Assembly: GCF_014202315.1 (NCBI RefSeq)
Contig: NZ_JACHGN010000025.1
Coordinates: forward strand, 111,700 to 175,699
DNA length: 64,000 bases
Direction: 5' to 3'
DNA from: Thermocatellispora tengchongensis
Lineage (GTDB): Bacteria; Actinomycetota; Actinomycetes; Streptosporangiales; Streptosporangiaceae
Shown here: positions 31,242-40,697 of the stretch, piece after piece
Position numbering within the stretch: the first letter of the stretch is position 1
How the letters are laid out: every line of letters begins with the position of its first letter
The notes under the pieces: generated by a model
What the model saw: the letters and a program-made list of their open reading frames with translations, nothing else
Database searches by the model: none
Told to the model about the DNA's origin: nothing
Position numbers and translations under genes: made by a program

Positions 31242-34200
31242 TCAGCCGGCCTGCTGCCGCTCGGCCTCGGCGAAGGAGATCTCGGTGTCCTCGTCGGACT
31301 CGGCGTCGAACGGGAACACGAACCGCCCCGGCCAGGACAGCACGGCCTCCAGCCATCCGGCCGCCATCGTGTACGCGACGTGCCGCAGCCGGTCGCGCGG
31401 ATCGACCCCCACCGCGACCAGCATGATGTCACGGTCTACCATCTCGTGCTCGTCGTCGCCGAGCAGCGCCCGCCAGGCCAGCGCCCGGTTGCGGTCCACC
31501 TCCATCGACAGCGGGTGGTGCCGCAGCGCCTTGGCGCGGTGCCCGAGCAGTTCCACCCGCCCGTCGTCGTCGCCGCGATGACCGTTGCCGCCGTTGCCGC
31601 CGTTGCCGCCATTGACGCCATTGCCGCCATTGCCGCCGCCCGCGCCGTTGGACTCGCTCTCGGCCGGACGCGGGGGGCGTACGGCGCCGGGGTCGGGGTC
31701 GAGCAGGCGGTACTCCATCGGCGGCGCGGGCGAGCGCAGGTCGGGGGCCGGGTGCCCGTACGGGAACAGCCGGTCCACCTCGTGCAGCCAGCGGATCTGC
31801 GGGATCACCCACGACGGGCCCTGCCGCTCCCCCTGCTCGCGCACGCCCTCACCCGGGGTGAGCAGCCGCAGCGCGGTGGCCGCGGCCTTCTCGGTGAGCA
31901 GGTCGGGGTCGAACAGCGTGCGCAGCGACCAGGCGCGGCGGGCCACCGCGCGCTCGACCAGGGTCGCGAGCAGGCACTCACGGCGGCGTACGGGCAGCTC
32001 GGCCCAGGCGTCGGCGAGCACCCGCGGCACGCCCGGCAGCGGCCGGTTGGTGCAGAAGGCCAGCACCAGCGTGTCGGTCCAGATGCGCAGCCAGGCCCAC
32101 TCGGGCGCGTCGGCCAGCAGGTCGGCCTCGCGCAGCTCCACCAGCGTGCACGCCTTGCCGGTACGGCACTCGGGCCCGCACGCCGCCGAGCGCCGCCCGC
32201 AGATCGGGGGCACCGGGCCCAGCATGGGCCGCTCGCGGTCCTCGCCCAGCGGCACGCTCACCCGCAGCGGCCGGTCCATGCCGTCGGCGAACACCGCCGC
32301 CGTACCAGGCTGGAGCGAGACGACCTGCCGCGACTGCTCCTCGCTCAGGTTCATCGCCGCGCCGACGAGCCGCCGGTCGTCCTCGGCGGGCAGCCGGTGC
32401 ACCACCTTCAGCGCGGTGTTCTTCACCACGTCGGAGACCAGCTTGGTGGGGATCTGCTCGGCCACGACGATACCCTCGCCGTACGCCCGGATCTCCGCCA
32501 GCATGCCGGCCAGCAGCTCGACGGCGTGGGTGCTGGCCCGGCCCTCGCCCCGGTCGCGCAGCAGCCGGTGCGCCTCCTCGATCACGATGACGTGCTGCAA
32601 CCCCGCCGAGCGCTCCTGGCGGGCCCGCATCCGCAGGTGCTCCACGATCCGGATGATCAGCGTGCCCATGAGGAACGCCTTGTCCTCGTCGTTGGCGACG
32701 TCCTCGATGGCCAGCACGACGTTGCGGCGCAGCAGGTCGCCGATGTCGGCCGGGTGGCCGCCCTCGAAGAAGCGCCCCGCCGACCCGACCCGCAGGCTGC
32801 GCAGCCGCAGCCGGATGAACCCCTCGACGTCGGCCTGCACCTCGCGGCCGTACCCGATCTCGTGGATGACGGCCATGGCGTGCGCCTGGAGCTGCTCCAG
32901 GGTGGGCACCGCGGGGCGTACGGCGGCGCCCGGGATGCCGCCGCCGGTGACGACGTCCCACCCGTTGGCCTCGTAGACCCGCTGCAACGCCAGCGACATG
33001 ATCTGCGGGAACGGCTCCTCCGCGTCGAAGGCGGCCATGAACAGCGCCCGCACCATGTCGATGTGCGCCTGCACCGGGTAGCCGGGCTCGGGCGCGAGCG
33101 GGTTGACGCTGAACGGCACGTTGTCGGGCGCGGACGGGTTGATCACGGTGAGCGGGGCCAGGTGCTCGATGCGCCCGGCCATGGCGGCGTACTCGGACTT
33201 GGCCGGCTCGATGGCCAGCCACGGGATGCCGGACGCGGTGAGCTGCTCCAGCATGTGCCGCACGGTCTGCGACTTGCCCGAGCCGGTCGCGCCGGTGACG
33301 AACGCGTGCCGGTTCAAGGTGGCGAGCGGCACCCGGAACGAGCCGACGGTGCGGTCCTGGGCGTCCACGATCGCGCCCAGGTCGATCGAGTCGCCCTCGG
33401 GCGTACGCCCGTCGGCCTCGCTGGTCACGTCGAAGAAGCCCGCGTCGAGCACCCGCACGCCCGGCACCTCGCGGCGCGGCAGCCCCGCCAGCGCCGCCAG
33501 CGCCCCCGCCGTGGCCGCGAACGGCGCCGCCGCCCCGTCGGTAGGGTCCTGCACGCTGACCCCCAGCGCGTCGGCGAACGCGTACCCCGCCTCGCCCCCG
33601 CTGCGCGCCGGCAGCGCGCTGCGCAGCCGGTACGGGTGGTGGCTCATCTCCACCGACCCCACGAGCACCGGGGCGATCTGGCGCAGCTCCTCCGGCCCGG
33701 CGGCCCCGGCGAGCACGCGTACGTTCCACAGCCCGGCCTCGCGGAACGCGTCCAGCTCCTGCATCCGCCGCTCGGCCCGCTCGGCGTCGAAGCGGCTGCG
33801 CTCGGAGGCGTCGCCGTACTGGCGCAGCACGTTGAGCTGGGTGCGCAGGTGCGCGACCTCGGCGTCGAGCAGGTCGGTCGGCTCGGCGACCACCAGCCAG
33901 GCGAACGGCCGGGACATCAGCGTGACCAGGGTGGACTCGAACAGCGTGGGCCGCTTGATCTCGTCGGGGTCGGGCTCGCGCCGCCCGCCGAGCGGGGGCG
34001 CCTGCCGTCCCGGGCACGGCGTCCACACCAGGTCGGCGAGGTCGTGCAGCCACTCGTCGCCGATCGGCACGCCCCGCGCGCCGCCGGGGAACAGCAGCGG
34101 CTGCGGCCCGGCGGGCTGCGCGCCGGCGGCTCCGGCGTCGGCCGCCCGGCGCGGCGGGCGCGGCGGGGTCAGCGGGCCCGCGTTCGTGATCAGCTCCAGC

Positions 34201-34421
34201 GGTGTCCCGGAGCCGCGCGACAGCCACCCGATGACGAACGCGCGGTCGCGCTGCGCGGCGGACAGCACCGCGGGCAGGATCGTGACGAAGTCCCACTCCG
34301 CCGACGACGTGCGCGACGGGGCCGTGATCGCCTGCACCCGGTACCAGGGCCCGCTCAGGGGGCCGCCGCCGAGCGCGCTGACCGCGCGAGACGTTACCGG
34401 GGACGACACGCTTGACTGCAT
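31242..34421 (-). CDS. HerA/DUF87-type P-loop ATPase
   Basis: A 1,059-residue ATPase. An N-terminal region of about 360 residues is unlike FtsK; then Walker A GATGSGKSQT (about 372-382), Walker B VIVIEEAHRLL (about 610-620) and a HerA/VirB4-like motor continuation (AEQIPTKLVSDVVKNTALKV). After about residue 900 a Gly-Gly-Asn repeat linker (about 927-946) leads to a C-terminal domain. HerA-like motors form hexamers that translocate DNA or protein. It lies downstream of a membrane-anchored partner on the same strand and probably drives an envelope-linked machine; no conserved name is known to me. Confidence 0.85.
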   Translation of the reverse strand: MQSSVSSPVTSRAVSALGGGPLSGPWYRVQAITAPSRTSSAEWDFVTILPAVLSAAQRDRAFVIGWLSRGSGTPLELITNAGPLTPPRPPRRAADAGAAGAQPAGPQPLLFPGGARGVPIGDEWLHDLADLVWTPCPGRQAPPLGGRREPDPDEIKRPTLFESTLVTLMSRPFAWLVVAEPTDLLDAEVAHLRTQLNVLRQYGDASERSRFDAERAERRMQELDAFREAGLWNVRVLAGAAGPEELRQIAPVLVGSVEMSHHPYRLRSALPARSGGEAGYAFADALGVSVQDPTDGAAAPFAATAGALAALAGLPRREVPGVRVLDAGFFDVTSEADGRTPEGDSIDLGAIVDAQDRTVGSFRVPLATLNRHAFVTGATGSGKSQTVRHMLEQLTASGIPWLAIEPAKSEYAAMAGRIEHLAPLTVINPSAPDNVPFSVNPLAPEPGYPVQAHIDMVRALFMAAFDAEEPFPQIMSLALQRVYEANGWDVVTGGGIPGAAVRPAVPTLEQLQAHAMAVIHEIGYGREVQADVEGFIRLRLRSLRVGSAGRFFEGGHPADIGDLLRRNVVLAIEDVANDEDKAFLMGTLIIRIVEHLRMRARQERSAGLQHVIVIEEAHRLLRDRGEGRASTHAVELLAGMLAEIRAYGEGIVVAEQIPTKLVSDVVKNTALKVVHRLPAEDDRRLVGAAMNLSEEQSRQVVSLQPGTAAVFADGMDRPLRVSVPLGEDRERPMLGPVPPICGRRSAACGPECRTGKACTLVELREADLLADAPEWAWLRIWTDTLVLAFCTNRPLPGVPRVLADAWAELPVRRRECLLATLVERAVARRAWSLRTLFDPDLLTEKAAATALRLLTPGEGVREQGERQGPSWVIPQIRWLHEVDRLFPYGHPAPDLRSPAPPMEYRLLDPDPGAVRPPRPAESESNGAGGGNGGNGVNGGNGGNGGNGHRGDDDGRVELLGHRAKALRHHPLSMEVDRNRALAWRALLGDDEHEMVDRDIMLVAVGVDPRDRLRHVAYTMAAGWLEAVLSWPGRFVFPFDAESDEDTEISFAEAERQQAG

Positions 34422-34551
34422 TGGACTCTCGCGTTCTGTCAGGAGCCGGTCACCTCAGTTGCCTACAGTTCTGCGCCGGATCGGCGACGCACATCCTCAT
34501 TGACCTTTTCATTGCCCGTTCATTGCCCGCGCCGCGGGGGGCGTTGGCGTT

Positions 34552-36519
34552 TCACCGGCGCTTGCGCCAGTCGAGCCGGGCGGGCGGCGGCCCCAGGTTG
34601 GGCGGCACCGAATCCAGCGCCACCTCCGCCGGGGTCTCGGTCTCGGGCGGCGCCGGGGGCGGCAGGGCGGCGTCCTTGACGTCCTCCAGCTCGCCCAGCG
34701 TCGTACGGGGAAAGGTGAGGATCGCCGGATTCGCGTCGGCGAGCCGCACCCGCCGCCCACCCGCGGTGGCGTCGGTCACGATCACCGATGTGGTGGGGAG
34801 CTGCTGCAACTGGTGCGGCTCGACCAGGAACTCCCGCGAGCGCTGGAGCACCCGCTCGGTCTCGCTCATCGCCTTGGTGGCGGCCCGCCCCCACTCGGTG
34901 GACTCGGTGATGTCCTGGGTCAGGTCGGGGGCGGGCTCCTCGCCGCGTTCGCCGGTGTCCTCGGCCTGGGAGACGGTGGAGGTGTAGCCCCCGTTGATCC
35001 CGTCCACCGCCGCGCTGATGGTCTCGGTGAGCTGCGCCAGCTCCAGCCGGTGCTCGGTGCCGACGTGCTCGCTGGCCACCCGGGCGTCCTCGGCGTTGCC
35101 GAGCCGCATGAACGCCACCGCCGCGTGCCCCCGCCCCAGCCGCTCGCGCACGGACGGGGTGAGGCTCCGGTAGGTCAGCACCAGCCCGGTACGGGAGGTC
35201 TCGCACGCGTCCATCAGCCGGTCGAGCACGTCGCCGCGCAGCTTGTCGGCCCCCGCCACGATGATCGTGTGGTACCAGGGCCGCTCGGAGGCCGGCGACT
35301 GCCGCAGGATGTGCGTGAGCGCGGTGGCGACGTAGGTGCCGAGCACCCGGTTGCCGAACACCCCCGCCTGGCGGTCCATGCTGACCACGCGCAGCCGTGC
35401 GGGCGGCAGCCGCATGGCCTCGCTGCCCAGCGTCTCCAGCTTGCGAAGCTGCGACTCCAGCGCCCAGGCCCGCTCGATCACCACCCGGTCGCTGACGCCC
35501 CGCCCGAACAGGGTCCCGATGCGTTCGAGCTGCGTGGCCGTGATCAGGCCGTACCTGAGGTCGTCGCGCGGGTCGCCCACCTGCGCCAGCGCCCGTAACG
35601 CCGCCGTCACCTGGTTGATGGTGGCGTTCTCGCCCAGCACCTCCAGCACGCGTTCCAGGATGGCGTTGTCGAAGGACAGGTCGCGGGTGGTCCGGGTCTC
35701 CTCGCTCACGCTGACGACGTGCGCCAGCACGTCGGCGAACGCCTCGGCGCTGAGCGTGGCCCCCAGGTCGAGCCGCGGCAGATCGACGGGTAACACCCAC
35801 ACCAGCGGGTCGTCGCCGCCGCGCCTGGCCAGCTCGATCAGGTCCTTGGCGATGGCGCCCTCGGACAGGTCGAGCACGGTGAGGTGCCCGCCGCTGTAGA
35901 GCCGGGTGGCCCCGATGAGCGTGACCAGCGCCGACCACCCCGCCAGCGTGCCCCCGGCCACGTCGATCCGGTCGATCTCGTCCGGCACGGCGACGGCGTA
36001 CCAGGTGACCTGCCGCTCGAACCGCTCCTTCTTCTCCTGCCACTCCCGGTAGCGCTCGGCGTGCTCCTCCTGCGCCCGGAACAGCTCCCGCTCCCGCTCC
36101 TCGCGCGCCCGGTCGATGCGCGCCTGCTGCTCCTGCACCCGGTACCGTACGGCCCGGTCGCCCTGGTGGATGGCGTAGGTGCAGATGAGCGCCACGCCGC
36201 CCGCGGCGACCAGCCCCATGGCCGCGAACGACCAGCTCAGCAACTCGCTGATGCCCAGGCCCGCGATCAGCACCGCCACCGCGGCCATGAACGTGCGGAA
36301 GATCTTCACCGGCCGGTTGAGCAGATCCTCCTGCATCCGCTCCCTGCGCACCCACTCCGGATCGACGCCCTCGACCGGCGTCTCGCCCGGCGACGGCCGC
36401 TTCGGCGGCGGCCCCGGATCCGGATGAAGCAGGACATATTGCCAGCCCAGGTAAATACGGTCCGCCTGGAGCTGCGCATGCTCGGGACGCACGTCCGCCA
36501 CGGAACCTCCGGCCATCAT
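34552..36519 (-). CDS. Membrane-anchored coupling-ATPase-like protein without Walker A
   Basis: About 655 residues: a cytoplasmic N-terminus, two hydrophobic helices (about 70-118; FMAAVAVLIAGLGISELLSW), a highly charged coiled coil (about 120-170) and a large alpha/beta domain. The latter resembles VirD4/TraG-type motors: a strand at IIVAGADKLRGDVLDRLMDA, then RTGLVLTYRSLTPSVRERLG and FMRLGNAEDARVASEHVGTE. No GxxGxGK[ST] loop is found, so it is probably a pseudo-ATPase. The start is taken at the Met-Met pair near 36519; upstream codons are possible. It is divergent from a three-gene membrane operon. Confidence 0.65.
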   Translation of the reverse strand: MMAGGSVADVRPEHAQLQADRIYLGWQYVLLHPDPGPPPKRPSPGETPVEGVDPEWVRRERMQEDLLNRPVKIFRTFMAAVAVLIAGLGISELLSWSFAAMGLVAAGGVALICTYAIHQGDRAVRYRVQEQQARIDRAREERERELFRAQEEHAERYREWQEKKERFERQVTWYAVAVPDEIDRIDVAGGTLAGWSALVTLIGATRLYSGGHLTVLDLSEGAIAKDLIELARRGGDDPLVWVLPVDLPRLDLGATLSAEAFADVLAHVVSVSEETRTTRDLSFDNAILERVLEVLGENATINQVTAALRALAQVGDPRDDLRYGLITATQLERIGTLFGRGVSDRVVIERAWALESQLRKLETLGSEAMRLPPARLRVVSMDRQAGVFGNRVLGTYVATALTHILRQSPASERPWYHTIIVAGADKLRGDVLDRLMDACETSRTGLVLTYRSLTPSVRERLGRGHAAVAFMRLGNAEDARVASEHVGTEHRLELAQLTETISAAVDGINGGYTSTVSQAEDTGERGEEPAPDLTQDITESTEWGRAATKAMSETERVLQRSREFLVEPHQLQQLPTTSVIVTDATAGGRRVRLADANPAILTFPRTTLGELEDVKDAALPPPAPPETETPAEVALDSVPPNLGPPPARLDWRKRR

Positions 36520-36730
36520 CGCCGCTTCCGTGACAGCGTAATAACCCCCCACCCCCGATGACACCCGCTCCGCGCAATCCGGACGACCGCAGCCGCACCT
36601 CCCGCCCCACCGCCCCCGGTGCACGCCTCCCCTCCCATCAGCACGGGATCATCCACGCGCTGATCACCCTCTCCGGCGAGGCGGACATAACCCGAAACGC
36701 CTACACGATCTCCTACTACCATCGCTAGCT

Positions 36731-37396
36731 ATGACGTCTCCCTCAGGCGGCGGCAGCCGAAGAAAGCGTCCGGTGCTCATACCGGTGATCGCCGTTCTCC
36801 TGGCGTCGGGGCTGGGGATCACCGCGCTGCTGGGGGGACTCGACCAGGTGCCCGACCCGCCCCCGGAGCAGCTCGGCGAGGGGGCGATCCTGGACCAGGG
36901 GCAGTTCCGCACCCAGTTCGTCGCGGCGCGCTACGTCTTCACCCCGGCGGCGAACGAGTTCGCGGAGGACCAGCGCCACCTGGAACTGGAGTTCAAGGTC
37001 ACCAACCTGGGCGACCGGACGACCTACGTCGGGTCGCCGCAGCAGCCGGGGAAGGAGACGACGTCCAGCGTGCTGTTCGCCGGCTCGATCCTGCGCACCA
37101 CGCCTCCCATCAGGACCGAGGCGGGCGGGGTCGGCGCCGTGCTGACCGGTGACGAGCTGCGCAGCACCCAGCTCCATCCCGGGGTCGCCACGCCCGTGGT
37201 CGTCCGGTACGAGCTGGACGAGGCCACCGAGGTGCCCGATCGGATCGTGCTCGACATGGGCACCTTCGAGTTGATGGGCAGGTTCCCCTCCAAGGTCGAG
37301 GACTGGTCCCTGGCGACCAAGCGGGTCAACGGGAAGGACGTCGCCGAGGTGGCGGCGCGGGTCACCTTGCCGGTGCAGCAGGGAGAGCGGTCATGA
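36731..37396 (+). CDS. Single-pass exported protein of the HerA locus, first
   Basis: 221 residues. A Gly/Ser/Arg-rich N-terminus, one hydrophobic helix (about 15-36; VLIPVIAVLLASGLGITALL) and an extracytoplasmic beta-rich domain (FVAARYVFTPAANEF, HLELEFKVTNLGDRTTYV). The stop overlaps the next start in ATGA. I do not recognise the family; the general plan resembles DUF4352-like immunoglobulin-fold proteins. It is divergent from the coupling-ATPase-like gene and may share its control region. Confidence 0.72.
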   Translation: MTSPSGGGSRRKRPVLIPVIAVLLASGLGITALLGGLDQVPDPPPEQLGEGAILDQGQFRTQFVAARYVFTPAANEFAEDQRHLELEFKVTNLGDRTTYVGSPQQPGKETTSSVLFAGSILRTTPPIRTEAGGVGAVLTGDELRSTQLHPGVATPVVVRYELDEATEVPDRIVLDMGTFELMGRFPSKVEDWSLATKRVNGKDVAEVAARVTLPVQQGERS

Positions 37397-38055
37397 CGGT
37401 CACCGCGCCCGCTTCCCGGGAGACCCCGCCACGGCGAGGCCGCCGCGCGCGCCCCGGACGGTCGGGCAAGATCCTGTCCGCCGTGGCCGGCATCGTGCTC
37501 GCGTCCGCCGCGGTGGTCGTGCAGCAGTACGTGCCCGACGCGAAGGCGATGGGTTCGCCGCTGACGTACACCGGCGAGATGAACCAGGAGGTCTCCGCGG
37601 ACCGCTTCTCGGTACGGGTGCGGTCGGTGAGCGCCGCGCGGGCCATCGAGAACGTCATCCTGGAGGACGACCCCAAGCGCACGGAGGCCAGGGGGATCTT
37701 CCTCATCGTCCAGGTCAGCGCCACCGTGCCGAAGCAGCCCACCCACCTGGTCGCCCGGCTGCTGACCGCCGAGGACACCGTGTACGAGCCGACCGACCGG
37801 GTGGCCGCGCAGCTCACGTTCCGGGAGACCTGGATCCAGCCCGGCTGGTGGAACTCCGGGGTGTACGTCTTCGAGGTGCCGCCCGAGGTGATCGCGGGGG
37901 CCAGGATCGTCATCACCGTGCCGACCGGCGCCCTGGTCGGGGAGGCGTTCCCGCCGGAGGCCGAGGTCGATCTGGGCCTCGACGAGGCCGCCGCCGCGGA
38001 TCTCGTCGCCAAGGCCGAGCCCGTACGCCAACTCGGGAAGAAGGGCTCGTCATGA
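37393..38055 (+). CDS. Single-pass exported protein of the HerA locus, second
   Basis: 220 residues. A basic N-terminus (PPRRGRRARPGRSGK), one membrane helix (about 27-47) and an extracytoplasmic beta-rich domain (DRFSVRVRSVSAARAIENVI, GIFLIVQVSATVPKQPTHLV). The overall design matches the flanking genes, and the start and stop overlap both neighbours in ATGA, so the three are likely made in fixed ratio. No catalytic motif is visible. Confidence 0.72.
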   Translation: MTVTAPASRETPPRRGRRARPGRSGKILSAVAGIVLASAAVVVQQYVPDAKAMGSPLTYTGEMNQEVSADRFSVRVRSVSAARAIENVILEDDPKRTEARGIFLIVQVSATVPKQPTHLVARLLTAEDTVYEPTDRVAAQLTFRETWIQPGWWNSGVYVFEVPPEVIAGARIVITVPTGALVGEAFPPEAEVDLGLDEAAAADLVAKAEPVRQLGKKGSS

Positions 38056-39368
38056 GCGGACCCCGCCAGGCACCGCCGCCGGGACACGGTGACGACCACG
38101 ACTTCTTCTCCCCGGCGCATCCGGAACCGCAGCCGCCGGCGCCCTACCCTCCGCAGCAGCCCTCCGGCGCGCCCCGGGCTCCGCAACAGCCACCCCCGCC
38201 CCGGGCTCCGCAGCCGCCCCCGCCGCCGGCTCCGGCTCCGCAGCCACCGCCGGCCCGCGCCCCTCGGCGGCCCGCTCCTCAGCAGCCCGCGCCTCGGCCA
38301 CCCGCTCCTCAGCAGCCCGCACCTCAACGGCCGGCGCCTCGGCGGCCCGCGCCTCAACAGCCCGCGCCTCAGCAGCGGTCGCCGCAGGGGTGGCCGATGC
38401 CGGAGCGGCCTCAGCAACCGCCGCATCCGCCGGCGCCGTATCCGCAGCGGCCGGACCCTCCGGTGCCGCCGGGGCCGCCGCCGGGACCGCCAGGGCCGCC
38501 ACCAGGGCCGCCGCCGGGCGCGCAGCAGCGGACGCGTCCGTCCGCGCCGCAGGAGCAGGCCCCGGTCGAGAGCACGGGCGTGTGGCGGAGGCCGCAGCCC
38601 GCGTACCCCGAGGGCATCCCGACCGGGCGCCAGCGGGGCGTACGGCCGGACGAGCTGGTGTGGCCGCTCCCTCCGCCGCGTACCGACGACGACGAGGGGA
38701 GCTCGACCCAGCCGTTCCCGGCCATCCCGGCGGCGGGACCGCTGCCGCGCCCGGCCGCGCCCGCCGAGCCTCAGCAGAGCGCGGCCGAGGACACCGCACA
38801 GGAGGAGCCGCCGCGCAGGCGCAGAACCGTGCTGCTCGTGATCGGCGCGGTCGTGGCCCTCGCGCTCGCGCTGGCCGTGCCGGCCTTCGACCGCTACCTG
38901 GTCTACAAGGAGGGCGGGAATCGCGACGACATCGTGCACGTCGTGGAGCCGGGGCAGTCGGTGGCCGTCAAGCACGTCAGGTGGCAGGCGAAGGTGGAGC
39001 GGGCCAAGCCGGGCGAGGCGCCCGAGCCGTTGAGCCCGGACCGGGTCTACCTCAAGATCACCGCGACCAGGGTGGCGCTCGACCACGAGGGCCTGCTGCG
39101 CAGCGGCGACCCGACCTTCGAGATGCAGGACGCGCAGGGACGGACCTGGAAGGCGATGATCGTGGACCACAACTTGCCGCTCTACACCGAGGAGAACAAG
39201 ATCGGCACGCCCTACCAGTACACAGTGCTCAGCCTGGTGCCCGCGGACGTCGCCGACGAGGTCGAGCTCTGGCTGCGGCCGAGCATCTTCCGCCGCGACC
39301 AGCCCGTGGAGGACCTCGGCAAGACGACCGGGGAGTTCCCCGACCACGTGCTGCGATTCAAGCGCTGA
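38052..39368 (+). CDS. Proline-rich single-pass protein of the HerA locus, third
   Basis: 438 residues. The cytoplasmic N-terminus of about 250 residues is Pro/Gln/Ala-rich (PAPQQPAPRPPAPQQPAPQ) and likely disordered. A basic stretch and a membrane helix (about 258-278; TVLLVIGAVVALALALAVPA) are followed by a beta-rich extracytoplasmic domain of about 150 residues (HVVEPGQSVAVKHVRWQAKV). The proline-rich tail may be a docking platform for the cytoplasmic motor; this is inference. It overlaps the previous gene in ATGA and the convergent membrane gene by 11 bases. Confidence 0.75.
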   Translation: MSGPRQAPPPGHGDDHDFFSPAHPEPQPPAPYPPQQPSGAPRAPQQPPPPRAPQPPPPPAPAPQPPPARAPRRPAPQQPAPRPPAPQQPAPQRPAPRRPAPQQPAPQQRSPQGWPMPERPQQPPHPPAPYPQRPDPPVPPGPPPGPPGPPPGPPPGAQQRTRPSAPQEQAPVESTGVWRRPQPAYPEGIPTGRQRGVRPDELVWPLPPPRTDDDEGSSTQPFPAIPAAGPLPRPAAPAEPQQSAAEDTAQEEPPRRRRTVLLVIGAVVALALALAVPAFDRYLVYKEGGNRDDIVHVVEPGQSVAVKHVRWQAKVERAKPGEAPEPLSPDRVYLKITATRVALDHEGLLRSGDPTFEMQDAQGRTWKAMIVDHNLPLYTEENKIGTPYQYTVLSLVPADVADEVELWLRPSIFRRDQPVEDLGKTTGEFPDHVLRFKR

Positions 39369-40695
39369 CCGCCGGGCGGTCCTCCGTCCCCTCGTTCGGG
39401 GCGGGCGGGTTCAGCAGCCGGGCCCGGGTGGCGGCGATGTCGAAGGTGGCGCCGAGCAGGCACATGGTGAGCAGGGTGCTGACGAGCTGGATCGCCAGCG
39501 ACACGGGGTGGTCGAAGACCAGCCAGATGTACGGCCGATCCGAGCCGATGAGATGCCGGAGCGCGCGGTCGGCGTAGGCCATCCCGATCTGGATGCCCGC
39601 ATAGGACAGGCAGAACATGCCGAACAACGGCGCTCCGCCCCGGACGGTCAGGCGTAGCGCGTGCAGGATCGGGATCCAGCGCTCCTGCACGCTCATGGTG
39701 AGCCTGGCGACGGCGGTTCGGGTCAGGCTGTGCGCCTGGTCGTACCGGGCTTCCGCCCGGTCGAGCCGCATGCCCCTGATGGCCGCGCGGGTGTCGTTCA
39801 CATCGGCGCCGTAGACGAGGATGGCCACCGCCAGCCACATCAGCGGCAGCGCCAGCGCGTCGATCACGTACGGCCGGATCTCGCCGAGGCCGCCCCAGAA
39901 CGCCGACCAGCCGGGGATCTTCTCCTCGGCCTGGGTCATCATCTCGCCGCTCGCGGCGACCACCGACCGGTGCCCGAGCCAGTCGGAGCGCTCCTCGATC
40001 AGCTCGAAGGTGGCGGTCAGTCCGAAGAACGCGAACGACAGCTCGGCGAAGGCGGCGAAGGCGCCGGAGAACCGGCCGTTGCCGCTCTCGTACCGCCGCT
40101 CGAAGATGATCCGGACCACCCAGGCCACGAACATGATGATCAGGGAGATGGTGAAGTTCAGGTCCGACAGGCCGCGGCCGATGTCGTACTCGATGCCGTC
40201 GAAGGCGTACGTGACCGCCGCGTCGATGTTGTGCAGTTGGTCCAGGGCCACGAAGTCCCGCGCGTCCTGGACGTGCAGCCCCCAGGTCAGGTAGATGACG
40301 GCGAAGGCCGGGGCGACGCGGTCCAGGGCGACCAGGAAGCGTTCATCGCCCTCGTTCTCGGCGCGGCGGGCGCGCATCTCGGCGAGGGCGCCGCGGATGC
40401 TGTACAGCATGCCGGTGGTGACGACCAGGTTCGCGGCCACCACCAGGGTGAACACGAGCATGGTGGCCACCAGGCGGGCCTGGCGGTAGTCGCCGTGGGA
40501 GATCTCGGTGCCGAGGTAGAGCAGGGCGAAGCGGACGACCTGCCCGGCGGCGAACCAGGCGACCAGGGCGACACCGCACCTGGCCAGCAGGCGCAGGGTG
40601 TACAGCGGCAGGGCGTACGGCGACGGGACACGCTGTGCCGGGGCGGGAGGCCGGGGCGGGGCGGCCAGGCCAGACGATCCAGACATCCAGGGCAT
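39358..40695 (-). CDS. Polytopic membrane protein of the HerA locus
   Basis: A 445-residue integral membrane protein with about eight hydrophobic segments (for example GVALVAWFAAGQVVRFALLY, LVATMLVFTLVVAANLVVTT, ALALPLMWLAVAILVYGADV), a charged loop with MRARRAENEGDERFLVALDR and a cytoplasmic Pro-rich N-terminus. I do not recognise the family. Its 3' end overlaps that of the third exported protein, tying it to the locus, though convergent neighbours are not proof of joint function. Confidence 0.68.
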   Translation of the reverse strand: MPWMSGSSGLAAPPRPPAPAQRVPSPYALPLYTLRLLARCGVALVAWFAAGQVVRFALLYLGTEISHGDYRQARLVATMLVFTLVVAANLVVTTGMLYSIRGALAEMRARRAENEGDERFLVALDRVAPAFAVIYLTWGLHVQDARDFVALDQLHNIDAAVTYAFDGIEYDIGRGLSDLNFTISLIIMFVAWVVRIIFERRYESGNGRFSGAFAAFAELSFAFFGLTATFELIEERSDWLGHRSVVAASGEMMTQAEEKIPGWSAFWGGLGEIRPYVIDALALPLMWLAVAILVYGADVNDTRAAIRGMRLDRAEARYDQAHSLTRTAVARLTMSVQERWIPILHALRLTVRGGAPLFGMFCLSYAGIQIGMAYADRALRHLIGSDRPYIWLVFDHPVSLAIQLVSTLLTMCLLGATFDIAATRARLLNPPAPNEGTEDRPAVSA

Positions 40696-40697
40696 CG

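Noticed and set aside
31134..34415. A 1,093-codon open frame antisense to the HerA-type ATPase
   Set aside because: It is the mirror of a high-GC coding gene, with Arg/His/Pro-rich composition and no fold; the opposite strand carries intact Walker motifs.
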